Positions 44,125 to 52,429 of a stretch of DNA of 64,000 nt are shown here, piece by piece. Position numbers and translations under genes: made by a program. The number at the start of each line of letters is the position of its first letter. Position 1 is the stretch's first letter. Source of the stretch: an uncultured Oscillospiraceae bacterium (lineage in GTDB: Bacteria; Bacillota; Clostridia; Oscillospirales; Ruminococcaceae); contig CAKSKU010000005.1 in assembly GCA_934465295.1 (NCBI GenBank), positions 1-64,000 on the forward strand. The letters are read 5' to 3'. Below the pieces are notes generated by a model. That model searched no databases. It worked only from the letters and a program-made list of their open reading frames with translations, and was not told the DNA's origin.

Positions 44125-44682
44125 ATGATCACAGCAGGCGATTTCAGAAACGGCGTTACCTTTGAGGAGGACGGCAACGTACTTCAGGTTGTTGAATTCC
44201 AGCACGTTAAACCGGGCAAGGGCGCTGCTTTTGTAAGAACAAAAATCAAGAACGTTATTACAGGCTCTGTAATTGAAAAGAGCTACAACCCTTCCGCAAA
44301 GTTCCCTACTGCTTTCGTTGAAAGAAGAGATATGCAGTATTCCTACAACGACGGCGACCTTTACCACTTCATGGACCCTGAGACCTACGAGGATCTTCCT
44401 GTTGCTCCCGCAGAGATCAGCGACAACTTCAAGTTTGTCAAGGAAGAAATGATCTGTAAGGTATGCTCCTACAAGGGTAAGGTTTTCGCAGTAGAACCAC
44501 CGAACTTTGTTGACCTTCAGGTTACACAGACCGACCCCGGTTTTGCAGGCAACACAGCTACAAACGCTACAAAGCCCGCAACTCTTGAAACAGGCGCAGA
44601 GGTCAAGGTTCCCCTCTTTATCAACGAGGGCGACATGATCAGGATCGATACAAGAACAGGCGAATACATGGAAAGAGCGTAA
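44125..44682 (+). CDS. efp: Elongation factor P
   Basis: 185 residues with the three beta-barrel domains of EF-P, which relieves ribosome stalling at polyproline stretches. The conserved domain I loop is HVKPGKGAAFVRTK, with Lys32 at its tip as the modification site in lysine-type EF-Ps; which modification occurs here is unknown. The start ATG 44125 follows GGAGG; an upstream in-frame start at 44098 has no ribosome site. Codons indicate high expression. Confidence 0.96.
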   Translation: MITAGDFRNGVTFEEDGNVLQVVEFQHVKPGKGAAFVRTKIKNVITGSVIEKSYNPSAKFPTAFVERRDMQYSYNDGDLYHFMDPETYEDLPVAPAEISDNFKFVKEEMICKVCSYKGKVFAVEPPNFVDLQVTQTDPGFAGNTATNATKPATLETGAEVKVPLFINEGDMIRIDTRTGEYMERA

Positions 44683-44729
44683 GCTTTATCCGTTTTTATT
44701 CTGCAATTTTTTAATTGGAGGTAATCTTT

Positions 44730-45146
44730 ATGAAGCTTGGCGAAAAGGTTTCTTATCTTAAGGGTCTTATGGACGGACTCGAGCTTGACACATCAACAAA
44801 GGAGGGCAAGATCCTTGCTCTTATGGCTGACGTTCTCGAAGATATGTCGGTTTATTTTGATGATGTTCAGGATCAGATCGATGAGATCGTTGAAGTTGTT
44901 GACGCTATCGACGAGGATCTTTCTGACATAGAAGATGACCTCTATGACGATGAAGAAGACGACAGCTACGATGAAGACGATGACTTCGATGATTACGATG
45001 ACGAAGAAGAGATCTATGAGGTATGCTGCCCGACCTGCGGCGACACTATCCAGCTCGGCGAGGCTATGCTCGAAGAGGGCGAAATGACCTGCCCTAACTG
45101 CGGCGAGCATCTCGAATTTGACTTCGACGACGAAGAATCCGAATGA
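44730..45146 (+). CDS. Acidic zinc-ribbon protein (CD1247 N-terminal domain type)
   Basis: 138 residues. The N-terminal ~70 residues (MKLGEKVSYLKGLMDGLELD...VLEDMSVYFDDVQ) form a helical domain, followed by about 30 residues of almost pure Asp/Glu/Tyr and a zinc ribbon with CCPTCGDT and CPNCGEHL. The pattern matches the CD1247 N-terminal-domain family of Clostridia, whose function is unknown; the fold suggests protein or nucleic-acid contacts near translation genes. The start ATG 44730 follows GGAGG. It lies 47 bp after efp and is probably co-transcribed. Confidence 0.8.
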   Translation: MKLGEKVSYLKGLMDGLELDTSTKEGKILALMADVLEDMSVYFDDVQDQIDEIVEVVDAIDEDLSDIEDDLYDDEEDDSYDEDDDFDDYDDEEEIYEVCCPTCGDTIQLGEAMLEEGEMTCPNCGEHLEFDFDDEESE

Positions 45147-45180
45147 TCGAACAATAAAACAGTATATCTGCAAATCTGTT

Positions 45181-45296
45181 TCAGGGCGAGGTGCAATTCC
45201 TCACCGGCGGTTATAGTCCGCGACCCGACTTCCTTTACGGAACAAGGCTGATTCGGTGAAATTCCGAAACCGACGGTATAGTCCGGATGAAAGAAA
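45181..45296 (+). ncRNA. FMN riboswitch (RFN element)
   Basis: The conserved RFN blocks are present in order: AGGGCGAGGTGCAATTCC, ACCGGCGGT, AGTCCGCGACCC, GGCTGATTCGGTG, CGACGGTATAGTCC and GGATGAAAGAA. The aptamer binds FMN. It is followed by an intrinsic terminator (45361-45391) and ribU, so FMN is expected to switch off transcription of the riboflavin transporter. Confidence 0.97.
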
Positions 45297-45360
45297 CAAC
45301 GCAAATTTTTGCGCAACATACTTATTCCCCGATATAATAATTGGAAGAAGAAGTATCAAA

Positions 45361-45391
45361 AGCCCGTGAATGAGAATTTCACGGGCTTTTT
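45361..45391 (+). terminator. Riboswitch expression-platform terminator
   Basis: AGCCCGTGAA (45361-45370) pairs with TTCACGGGCT (45378-45387), followed by TTTTTC, 57 bp before the ribU start. Confidence 0.88.
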
Positions 45392-45447
45392 CTGTTACAG
45401 ATTGCTCTTATAGAAAACCAAATTTTTTACTTATGGAGGAATCTCAA

Positions 45448-46077
45448 ATGGAAAACACAGCAAAAACCCCACTCGCAGAAAACTCAAAGACGAAGAAACT
45501 CATTCAGATAGCGATGCTCTCAGCAGTCGCACTCGTTATCTACTACCTCGACTTCCCCGTTCCGCTTATGCCGCCGTTCATAAAGCTTGACCTTTCGAAC
45601 GTTGTCTGCCTTTTCGCAGGATTTACAACGGGTCCGATAGGCGGTCTGCTTGTATGTTTTATTAAAAATGTTATACATACAGCAATAAAAGGCTTGGGTA
45701 CAACTATGGGTATAGGCGATATCTTTGATTTTGTCACAAGTGCGGCGTTCACGCTGACCGCAAGTCTTATCTATCGGAAGAACCACACGAAGAAAGGCGC
45801 AGTTATCGGCTGTATTATCGGAACGGTCGTGTTCTCGCTGATAAGCCTGCCGCTCAACTACTTCATTGTTTACCCGATATATGCGAAAGCGTTTGGCGGA
45901 ATGGAAGCTATCATGTCGGCATATCAGAAGATACTCCCGTCCGTCGGAAATATTTTCAGCGCACTCTGCATCTTCAACCTGCCGTTCACGATCATAAAAG
46001 GAATACTTTGCGCAGCGGTAACGATAGTCATCTACAAGCCGCTTATCACAGCTTTGAGAAAGGCTCACATCGCATAA
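45448..46077 (+). CDS. ribU: ECF transporter riboflavin-binding S component
   Basis: 209 residues, six predicted membrane spans, matching the RibU/ECF S-component fold (IYYLDFPVPLMPPFIKLDLS, GPIGGLLVCFIKNVIH, GIGDIFDFV). It binds riboflavin and uses a shared energising module (EcfA, EcfA', EcfT) not present in this window. The upstream FMN riboswitch fixes the substrate. The start ATG 45448 follows GGAGG; other in-frame starts upstream overlap the terminator. Confidence 0.95.
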   Translation: MENTAKTPLAENSKTKKLIQIAMLSAVALVIYYLDFPVPLMPPFIKLDLSNVVCLFAGFTTGPIGGLLVCFIKNVIHTAIKGLGTTMGIGDIFDFVTSAAFTLTASLIYRKNHTKKGAVIGCIIGTVVFSLISLPLNYFIVYPIYAKAFGGMEAIMSAYQKILPSVGNIFSALCIFNLPFTIIKGILCAAVTIVIYKPLITALRKAHIA

Positions 46078-46090
46078 ATATAAACGAAAA

Positions 46091-46130
46091 GCCGACCTTG
46101 CCCATCAAAGGGTAGGTCGGCATCTTTTTT
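46091..46130 (+). terminator. Intrinsic terminator after ribU
   Basis: GCCGACCTTGCCC and GGGTAGGTCGGC arms (46091-46103 and 46110-46121) followed by ATCTTTTTT. Confidence 0.88.
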
Positions 46131-46142
46131 CGGTGCAGAATT

Positions 46143-46243
46143 ATACTAAACACCTTTTAAAATTTAGAAAAAATCAAGCCGACAATCTCGGATATATTGG
46201 ATTTCGGCGCAGATTTTTTCTTTATTTTATTGGTGTTTAGTAT
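46143..46243. repeat. Palindromic MITE-like element, TACTAA family, copy 2
   Basis: Perfect 12-bp ends ATACTAAACACC (46143-46154) and GGTGTTTAGTAT (46232-46243) continue inward as imperfect arms sharing AGAAAAAATC and a GCGCC/GGC core. The element is about 100 bp and is flanked by TTA on both sides, consistent with a TNA target duplication. Its right end touches the pgsA stop codon. Confidence 0.75.
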
Positions 46244-46809
46244 TACTTGCTTGCGTCGATATATTTCCAGTATCCTTTAAGATAAATTCCGCCCGAAATG
46301 ACCGTGAGCGCCGTTGCTATCCATATCAATGTCTGGTTTATAACGTTGATAACGGCTGCGGCATTTGAGCCTGTTTCAATGTTAAGGCAAAGGGTAAAGA
46401 GTATCACAACTTCCGCAACGAGCGTGAACGCCGTTTTGAGCTTTCCCCATATTCCTGCTGCGACAACAACGCCCTCGTTCGCAGTGACAAGCCTTAATCC
46501 CGATACCATAAACTCTCTCGCCATTATGATTATTACGGGAACTGCGCCTACAATGCCGAGCCTGCAGAAGCAGATGAGTGCCGAAAGCACAAGCACCTTG
46601 TCTGCAAGCGGATCAAGGAACTTTCCGAACGTTGTTACAAGATTGCGGCTTCGTGCAATGTGTCCGTCCAGTGCGTCCGTGACCGATGCTGCGATGAAAA
46701 TTACAAGCGCAGCTATCTTCGAGAACGGAATAAAATCCGTCAGCAGGAAAAAAACGAAGAACGGTACAAGTATAACTCTTAAAATGGTGAGCTTATTCGG
46801 CAAATTCAT
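46243..46809 (-). CDS. pgsA: Phosphatidylglycerophosphate synthase
   Basis: 188 residues with about five membrane spans. The CDP-alcohol phosphotransferase motif is visible as D-A-LDGHIAR...GKFLDPLADK. It makes phosphatidylglycerol phosphate from CDP-diacylglycerol and glycerol-3-phosphate. The start is placed at ATG 46809 (MNLPNKLTIL) with GGAGAG upstream, overlapping the rimO end by 17 bp; an in-frame ATG at 46824 has no ribosome site. rimO-pgsA linkage is common in Firmicutes. The TAA stop coincides with the edge of a palindromic element. Confidence 0.93.
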   Translation of the reverse strand: MNLPNKLTILRVILVPFFVFFLLTDFIPFSKIAALVIFIAASVTDALDGHIARSRNLVTTFGKFLDPLADKVLVLSALICFCRLGIVGAVPVIIIMAREFMVSGLRLVTANEGVVVAAGIWGKLKTAFTLVAEVVILFTLCLNIETGSNAAAVINVINQTLIWIATALTVISGGIYLKGYWKYIDASK

Positions 46810-48136
46810 TTTCGATCTCTCCAATCAGGTCATAATCAAGTGTTTCTGTGATCTTAACTTTTACAAAGCTGCCCGAGGTGAGTTTTCTTTCGGGCGAGCG
46901 GAAGAAAATTTTTCCGTCAATATCGGGAGCGTCCGCTGCGCTTCTTCCGAAGTAACATTCGCCGTAGCGGTCATAGCCCTCGGTGACGACCTCGACCGTG
47001 CTGCCGATCATTTTCTCGTTGTTCTGCGCCATAATGATCTGCTGCTGCTCCATTATAACATCGGCGCGGCGCTGCTTGGTCTCTTCATCGATCTGGTCGG
47101 GCATCTGTGCAGCCTTTGTTCCTTCCTCCTGCGAATATGCGAAGCAGCCAAGCCTGTCAAAGCGCATATCCTTGACGAAATCGGCAAGCTGATTGAACTG
47201 CTCCTCGGTTTCGGACGGGAAACCCGTGATAAGCGTCGTGCGGATAGTGACGTTCGGAACTTTTTCACGGATCTTAGCCATAAGCGTGCGGAGATATTCC
47301 TCGCTGCCCTCACGGTTCATCTTTTTGAGAATGTCCTCGCAGCAGTGCTGAACGGGAACATCAATGTATTTTACGATCTTGTCCTCTTTTGCGATAACAT
47401 CAAGAAGCTTGTCGGTAATTCTTTCGGGATAGCAGTAAAGAATTCTTATCCATTTTAATTTATCGATCCTGCAAAGCTCGGTGAGAAGTTCGGGAAGCTT
47501 ACTTTCGCCGTAGAGATCCTCGCCGTAACGTGTGGAATCCTGAGCGATAATGTTAAGCTCTTTTACGCCGTGTTCGGCAAGACCTTTCGCTTCTTCGATA
47601 AGGTTTTCCATAGGAACACTGCGGAATTTTCCCCTTATCGCAGGGATAGCACAGTATGTACAGCAGTTCGAGCAGCCCTCTGCAACTTTGAGATATGAGT
47701 AGAAAGGCAGCGTCGTCTGAACACGTCCGCCCTCCATAGGCAGACAAAGCTTGTTTGCAAATTCAAGCGGTCTCTGGTTGGCAAGAACCTTGTCGATAAC
47801 ATTCAGTATATCATCATTGCAGCCAAGACCAATAACTGCATCGGCTTCGGGGAGAAGCTCGGCGACCTCTTCTTTATATCTTTCGGCAAGGCAGCCGGTT
47901 ACGATTATCTTCTTTATTCTGCCCTCTTCTTTGAGCTTTCCGAACTCGAGGATAGTTTCGATAGCCTCCTGCTTTGCGCTTTCGATAAATCCGCAGGTGT
48001 TTACGATAACAATATCGGATAAAGCAGCATCGGCAACGAGCTGATAACCTGCCTCCCTGATCTTATATAACATTCTCTCCGCATCGACCTGATTTTTATT
48101 GCAGCCGAGAGAGACCATTCCGATTTTAACAGGCAT
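46793..48136 (-). CDS. rimO: Ribosomal protein uS12 methylthiotransferase
   Basis: 447 residues. The N-terminal UPF0004 domain starts KIGMVSLGCNKNQVDAE, with cysteines for the auxiliary cluster (Cys11, and further ones in NTCGFI and TGCLAE). The radical SAM motif CSNCCTYCAIP gives C-x3-C-x2-C. A C-terminal TRAM domain binds RNA or the S12 target. The enzyme methylthiolates an aspartate of ribosomal protein S12. The start ATG 48136 follows AAGGAGC. It leads the rimO-pgsA operon. Confidence 0.95.
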   Translation of the reverse strand: MPVKIGMVSLGCNKNQVDAERMLYKIREAGYQLVADAALSDIVIVNTCGFIESAKQEAIETILEFGKLKEEGRIKKIIVTGCLAERYKEEVAELLPEADAVIGLGCNDDILNVIDKVLANQRPLEFANKLCLPMEGGRVQTTLPFYSYLKVAEGCSNCCTYCAIPAIRGKFRSVPMENLIEEAKGLAEHGVKELNIIAQDSTRYGEDLYGESKLPELLTELCRIDKLKWIRILYCYPERITDKLLDVIAKEDKIVKYIDVPVQHCCEDILKKMNREGSEEYLRTLMAKIREKVPNVTIRTTLITGFPSETEEQFNQLADFVKDMRFDRLGCFAYSQEEGTKAAQMPDQIDEETKQRRADVIMEQQQIIMAQNNEKMIGSTVEVVTEGYDRYGECYFGRSAADAPDIDGKIFFRSPERKLTSGSFVKVKITETLDYDLIGEIENEFAE

Positions 48137-48178
48137 TTTAAGTATGCTCCTTTTTTAAAATATTACGCTATTTAAAAT

Positions 48179-48207
48179 ATTATAACATACTTTAGAGCGG
48201 TTGTAAA
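48179..48207 (-). promoter_or_regulatory. Promoter of rimO-pgsA
   Basis: Minus strand TTTACA (48202-48207), 17-nt spacer, TATAAT (48179-48184), 43 bp before the rimO start. Confidence 0.8.
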
Positions 48208-48275
48208 GGAAAAAGCTAAATAAATTCGGAACGCTGAATAAATTCGGAATTCGGAATGCGGAATTCGGAATTATT

Positions 48276-49107
48276 GCATAGCTCAAATTTGTTTGAGTGA
48301 TGCGAAGTCAATCAGCTGGTCGAGCTGAGCACAGCTCGTCAGGTGTCCAGAGGGCGGAAGCCCTTTGGTCGCTCTCCGCAGAGAGCGAAATCCCTAAACT
48401 ATGGCGTAATGCTTTGTAACAATAGCATAATTACTAACAGCAAAAAAATGGCGCAATTCACACGAAATATGGTAAACGAACTATGATAAACACAGTTTGG
48501 TAAACCTAAAAAGGTGAATTGCGCCATACTATTTTCCTCCAAAATCTAACCTTGAAGCGAAAATCCACGAACGAAGTGAGTGGATTTGAAGCTTCAACGC
48601 TGTATGAATGGTAAAACGCAGTATGAATGGCGGTTGGCTATCTGACAGATGGTCTGTTTTGGGGGCGCAGTTTATGTTTTATCCCTCTGTGCGTGAAAAC
48701 GGTCGGATATGGAATCCGACCCTACGTTAAAATGTCGGTTTATGTTCATATCCCACCGCCGTTCAAACGTTGTCGGCATAAAATGCTTATCGCTATCGCT
48801 CTGCGCATTTTATGCCGAGGATAGATTTTTTAGGAAAATAGAAGTGGCGCAATTCACATTTTGGTTTTACGAAACTAATTTCTCATAGTTTGTTTACCAT
48901 ATTTCGTGTGAATTGCGCCTTTTTATTTGTTACTGATTACGCTATTGCGGCAATGCCTTAACTGTTAGTTTAGGGAGTTTCGCTCTCCTGCTAAAGGTCA
49001 AATTGACCTGCGACAAGGTGGCTCCTCGCCCCCTTGACCCCTCGCAAGCTGTGCTCAGCTTGACCAGCTGCTTGGCTTCGCAACCCTCGAACAAAGTTGA
49101 GTTATGC
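48276..49107. repeat. Large composite hairpin-array repeat (R5), two inverted arms
   Basis: It begins GCATAGCTC (48276) and ends with TGAGTTATGC (49107). It carries two palindromes with GGCGCAATTCACA ends (48450-48525 and 48846-48919), the hairpin TCGCTCTCCGCAGAGAGCGA, AGGGC-GGAA-GCCCT, an AAATCCAC/GTGGATTT hairpin (about 48552-48598) and GGTCGGATATGGAATCCGAC (about 48703-48723). The first hairpin is rewritten as AGCTGAGCACAGCT in the left arm and AGCTGTGCTCAGCT in the right. In the right arm the TCGC hairpin is replaced by GGTCAAATTGACC. AATTCGGAATTC repeats precede it. Confidence 0.8.
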
Positions 49108-49109
49108 AA

Positions 49110-49180
49110 AAAATTATCAATTATCAATTATCAATTGTCAATTAAAACTGTTAACTATTAACTGTCAACTGTTAACTGTT
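49110..49180. repeat. ATTATCAATTATCA and TTAACTGTTAACTG simple repeats
   Basis: About three ATTATCAATT units are followed by imperfect ACTGTTAACT units that run across the MATE stop codon at 49165. The encoded C-terminus TVNS comes from this repeat; the same TVNS tail, from the same repeat, ends the binding-protein gene at 60430. Confidence 0.6.
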
Positions 49181-50550
49181 TCTTCTTCCAGCTTTCTCAT
49201 ATTCCGAAACTCGCTTGTTGCCATTATTACCGAGACTATTCCCGAAAGCAGGTCTGCACACGGTCCTGCATAGACGATGCCGTCGATGCCCATTTTTATC
49301 GGCAGAATGATAAGGAACGGGATAAAGAACAGAAACTGTCTTGTGAGTGAGAGGAATGCACCTTTTATCGGTTTTCCTATCGAGGTGAAGAATGTTGTCG
49401 ATATCGGCTGCATACAGTTGAGCCATGTGAAGAAGAGGAATATTCTGAACATTTTCTCGCCAAACTCAAAGTATTCTTCCGAGCCGTCACCGAACATTTC
49501 CATTATCTCTCTCGGGAAGAGCTGGAACAATGCAAAGCAGCAGAGTGAAAATATCGCAGCGACTGTGAGTGCGAGCATAAATGCGCTTTTTACACGCTTA
49601 TACTGCTTTGCGCCGTAGTTGAAGCTTTCGATAGGCTGTGTGCCCTGGGCAAGTCCTATCACGACGGAGAACATTATCTGGTTGACCTTCATTGCGATGC
49701 CTGCGCAGGCGATAGGGACAGATGCGCCGTATATCGAAGCTTCGCCGTATGCTTTGAGCGAATTGTTGAGGACTATCTGCACTACCATTATTGCGAGCTG
49801 ATTTATGAACGAAGCCATTCCGATCGAAGCTGTTCGGGAGATATAGCTAAAGTTTGGCTTGAAGTGTTCTTTTTTGAGCGGTACTGTTTTAAAATGCAGA
49901 AGATACACAACTGCGATCACTGCCGAAACGACCTGACCTATGATCGTTGCGAGCGCAGCTCCTGCCATACCCATATCAAGCACAAGCACGAAAATTGCAT
50001 CAAGTATGGTGTTAAGTATTGCACCGACAAGGTTGCACGCCATTGAGATATTCGGGCTGCCGTCCGCACGGATAAGGTGACTTCCGCCCGTTGTAAGGAT
50101 AAGGAACGGGAAACCGAGTGCGACTATTTTCACATACTCAACGGCATAGGGGAGAACATCGTCAGGCGAGCCGAACAGTTTAAGAAGCGGTTCGAGAAAT
50201 ATCTCCGATATGAGCATTATCACGATTCCGACTGTTGTAAGCATAACAAGGGCGTTTCCGACGAAGTACGGGGCTTTGTCTTTTTCGCCTCTGCCCATTG
50301 AAAGGTTGAAGCAGGACGCACCGCCGATGCCGAAAAGCAATGCTACTGCGATGCAGGAGGTCGAAAACGGGAATGCGATATTCGTTGCGGCGTTGCCGAG
50401 CTGTCCGACCGAGTTTCCTATAAAAAGCTGGTCCACTATGTTATAGAGTGCGCCGACAAGCATTGCGACTATGCTCGGAATTGAGAATTTTATCATCAGT
50501 TTTTTTACGGGTTCGCTGCCCAGAGGGTTATTTTTCACTGTTTCTGTCAT
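49165..50550 (-). CDS. MATE family efflux transporter (MepA-like)
   Basis: 461 residues and twelve predicted membrane spans. The N-terminal pattern KLMIKFSIPSIVAMLVGALYNIVDQLFIG and IIGQVVSAVIAVVYLL are typical of the DinF/MepA branch, which exports cationic drugs or metabolites in exchange for sodium or protons. The start ATG 50550 follows AAAGGAG. Monocistronic with its own promoter. The last four residues fall in a simple repeat. Confidence 0.92.
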   Translation of the reverse strand: MTETVKNNPLGSEPVKKLMIKFSIPSIVAMLVGALYNIVDQLFIGNSVGQLGNAATNIAFPFSTSCIAVALLFGIGGASCFNLSMGRGEKDKAPYFVGNALVMLTTVGIVIMLISEIFLEPLLKLFGSPDDVLPYAVEYVKIVALGFPFLILTTGGSHLIRADGSPNISMACNLVGAILNTILDAIFVLVLDMGMAGAALATIIGQVVSAVIAVVYLLHFKTVPLKKEHFKPNFSYISRTASIGMASFINQLAIMVVQIVLNNSLKAYGEASIYGASVPIACAGIAMKVNQIMFSVVIGLAQGTQPIESFNYGAKQYKRVKSAFMLALTVAAIFSLCCFALFQLFPREIMEMFGDGSEEYFEFGEKMFRIFLFFTWLNCMQPISTTFFTSIGKPIKGAFLSLTRQFLFFIPFLIILPIKMGIDGIVYAGPCADLLSGIVSVIMATSEFRNMRKLEEETVNS

Positions 50551-50580
50551 TTTTTCATGCTCCTTTTCATTAACCTTATT

Positions 50581-50609
50581 ATTTTAACTCATTTTTCGGC
50601 ATAAATCAA
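50581..50609 (-). promoter_or_regulatory. Promoter of the MATE transporter gene
   Basis: Minus strand TTGATT (50604-50609), 17-nt spacer, TAAAAT (50581-50586), 30 bp before the start codon. Confidence 0.6.
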
Positions 50610-50730
50610 GTTTTTTCGGCTTTGAACAATCTCGTCAAAGGCTATTTACTGCTAATTTTATGATAATTATGCAAAAACATACAAAAATTAAGGCTCATAT
50701 TGTTAAAACATACAAATTGTATAAAACCTA

Positions 50731-50759
50731 TTGACAAGATAGTTTTTATATGATATTAT
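50731..50759 (+). promoter_or_regulatory. Promoter of metY
   Basis: TTGACA (50731-50736), 17-nt spacer, TATTAT (50754-50759). The leader to metY is about 165 nt. An imperfect inverted repeat CCTACATAACATATAGG lies just downstream at about 50777-50793. Confidence 0.75.
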
Positions 50760-50816
50760 ATAACCATAGTCAAAGCCTACATAACATATAGGTTTAAAGA
50801 AAGAGAGAACAGAACA

Positions 50817-50867
50817 ATGTTTGCTTCATCTAAAAGTATAAAAGTGATATTCCGAATGTGCCGCTGA
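50817..50867 (+). CDS. Candidate 16-codon leader peptide upstream of metY
   Basis: ATG 50817 to TGA 50867 encodes MFASSKSIKVIFRMCR, with a purine-rich AGAGAG stretch about 10 nt before it. It lies inside the metY leader, 64 bp before the gene, and ends with Met-Cys-Arg. Since metY makes homocysteine or cysteine, a translation-sensing leader is conceivable. Short frames like this occur by chance, so confidence is low. Confidence 0.3.
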   Translation: MFASSKSIKVIFRMCR

Positions 50868-50931
50868 TATTTTTCTTATCAAGATCATTCGTTAAAAAAT
50901 ACAATCTGTTATATTATAAGGAGAAATTACA

Positions 50932-52230
50932 ATGAGCACATTAAAAGAAAGAAATCTTAAGTTTGAAACACTTCAGCTTCACGTTGGACAGGAAGAAGCA
51001 GACCCCGCAACCGATGCAAGAGCAGTTCCTATCTACCTCACATCTTCTTACGTTTTCCATAACTCCGAACACGCTGCCGACAGATTCGGTCTTCGTGACG
51101 CAGGCAACATCTACGGCAGACTTACAAACCCGACTCAGGATATCTTCGAGCAGAGAATAGCTGCTCTTGAGGGCGGCGTTGCAGCTCTCGCAGTTGCTTC
51201 CGGCGCAGCAGCAGTTACATACACGATCCAGAATCTTGCTCAGGCAGGCGACCACATCGTAGCAGCAAACACTATCTACGGCGGTACTTACAACCTCCTC
51301 GCACACACACTTCCCGAATACGGCATCACAACAACATTCGTTGATCCCGATGATGAAGATAACTTTGAAAAGGCAATCAAGGACAACACAAAGGCACTCT
51401 ACATTGAAACTCTCGGCAACCCTAATTCAAACCTTATCGACATTGAAAAGGTTGCGGAAATTGCTCACAAGCACAAGATCCCTCTCGTTGTTGACAGCAC
51501 ATTCGCTACACCTTTCCTCGTAAGACCTTTCGATTACGGCGCAGACATCGTTATCCACTCCGCAACAAAGTTCATCGGCGGACATGGTACTGCTATCGGC
51601 GGCGTTATCGTTGACAGCGGCAAGTTTGACTGGGAGGCAAGCGGAAAGTTCCCGTCCCTCACAGAACCAAACCCAAGCTATCACGGCATCAGCTTCACAA
51701 AGGCAGTCGGCGCAGCAGCTTTCGTAACAAAGATCAGAGCAATTCTTCTCCGTGATACAGGTGCAACTATCTCACCTTTCCACGCTTTCCTCTTCCTCCA
51801 GGGCCTTGAAACACTCTCCCTCAGAGTTGAACGTCACGTTGAGAACGCACTCAAGGTAGTTAAGTTCCTCAACGATCATCCACAGGTAGAAAAGGTCAAT
51901 CACCCGTCCCTTGCAACAGGCAAGCAGAAGGAACTCTACAACAAATACTTCCCGAACGGCGGCGGCTCTATCTTCACATTCGAGATCAAGGGTACAGAAG
52001 AAGATGCCAAGAAGTTCATCGATAACCTCAAGGTTTTCTCACTCCTTGCAAACGTTGCAGACGTAAAGAGCCTTGCTATCCACCCTGCATCAACAACACA
52101 CTCCCAGCTCAACGATGAAGAGCTTATCGAGCAGGGCATCAGGAAGAATACGATCAGACTTTCGATAGGTACAGAGCATATCGATGATATCCTCTTTGAC
52201 CTTGAAGAAGCATTTAAGGCAATAAAGTAA
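50932..52230 (+). CDS. metY: O-acetylhomoserine sulfhydrylase
   Basis: 432 residues, typical length for the MetY branch of the Cys/Met metabolism PLP enzymes. The N-terminus FETLQLHVGQEEADPATDAR and YLTSSYVF, the substrate loop YGRLTNPTQD and the PLP-binding lysine Lys213 in SATKFIGGHG are all visible. It joins O-acetylhomoserine and sulfide to give homocysteine. Codon bias suggests high expression. The start ATG 50932 follows AAGGAG. Confidence 0.93.
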   Translation: MSTLKERNLKFETLQLHVGQEEADPATDARAVPIYLTSSYVFHNSEHAADRFGLRDAGNIYGRLTNPTQDIFEQRIAALEGGVAALAVASGAAAVTYTIQNLAQAGDHIVAANTIYGGTYNLLAHTLPEYGITTTFVDPDDEDNFEKAIKDNTKALYIETLGNPNSNLIDIEKVAEIAHKHKIPLVVDSTFATPFLVRPFDYGADIVIHSATKFIGGHGTAIGGVIVDSGKFDWEASGKFPSLTEPNPSYHGISFTKAVGAAAFVTKIRAILLRDTGATISPFHAFLFLQGLETLSLRVERHVENALKVVKFLNDHPQVEKVNHPSLATGKQKELYNKYFPNGGGSIFTFEIKGTEEDAKKFIDNLKVFSLLANVADVKSLAIHPASTTHSQLNDEELIEQGIRKNTIRLSIGTEHIDDILFDLEEAFKAIK

Positions 52231-52288
52231 AATTCGGAATTATTTTAATGCGTAATTCGTAATTCGTAATGCGTAATGCGTAATTTTT

Positions 52289-52321
52289 GCATAGCTGACA
52301 TTTGTCGAGCGATGCGAAGCC
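52289..52321 (+). repeat. Truncated arm of the hairpin-array repeat (R6)
   Basis: GCATAGCTGACATTTGTCGA and GCGATGCGAAGC match the first 33 bp of the arm, then similarity stops. GCGTAATTCGTAAT repeats precede it. It marks the left boundary of the AT-rich island that follows. Confidence 0.6.
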
Positions 52322-52429
52322 AAATATATTTTGACTTTATTACCATTTGAAACAATATGTAGATTTGGATTATATAATAGAGAAAATTAAAAAGCCACGA
52401 TAAAGGTGGTTGTTGCAAATCAAAAGCAA

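Noticed and set aside
50760..50931. SAM riboswitch or T-box in the metY leader
   Set aside because: No T-box sequence, specifier stem or SAM-box core was found; only a short candidate peptide frame remains.
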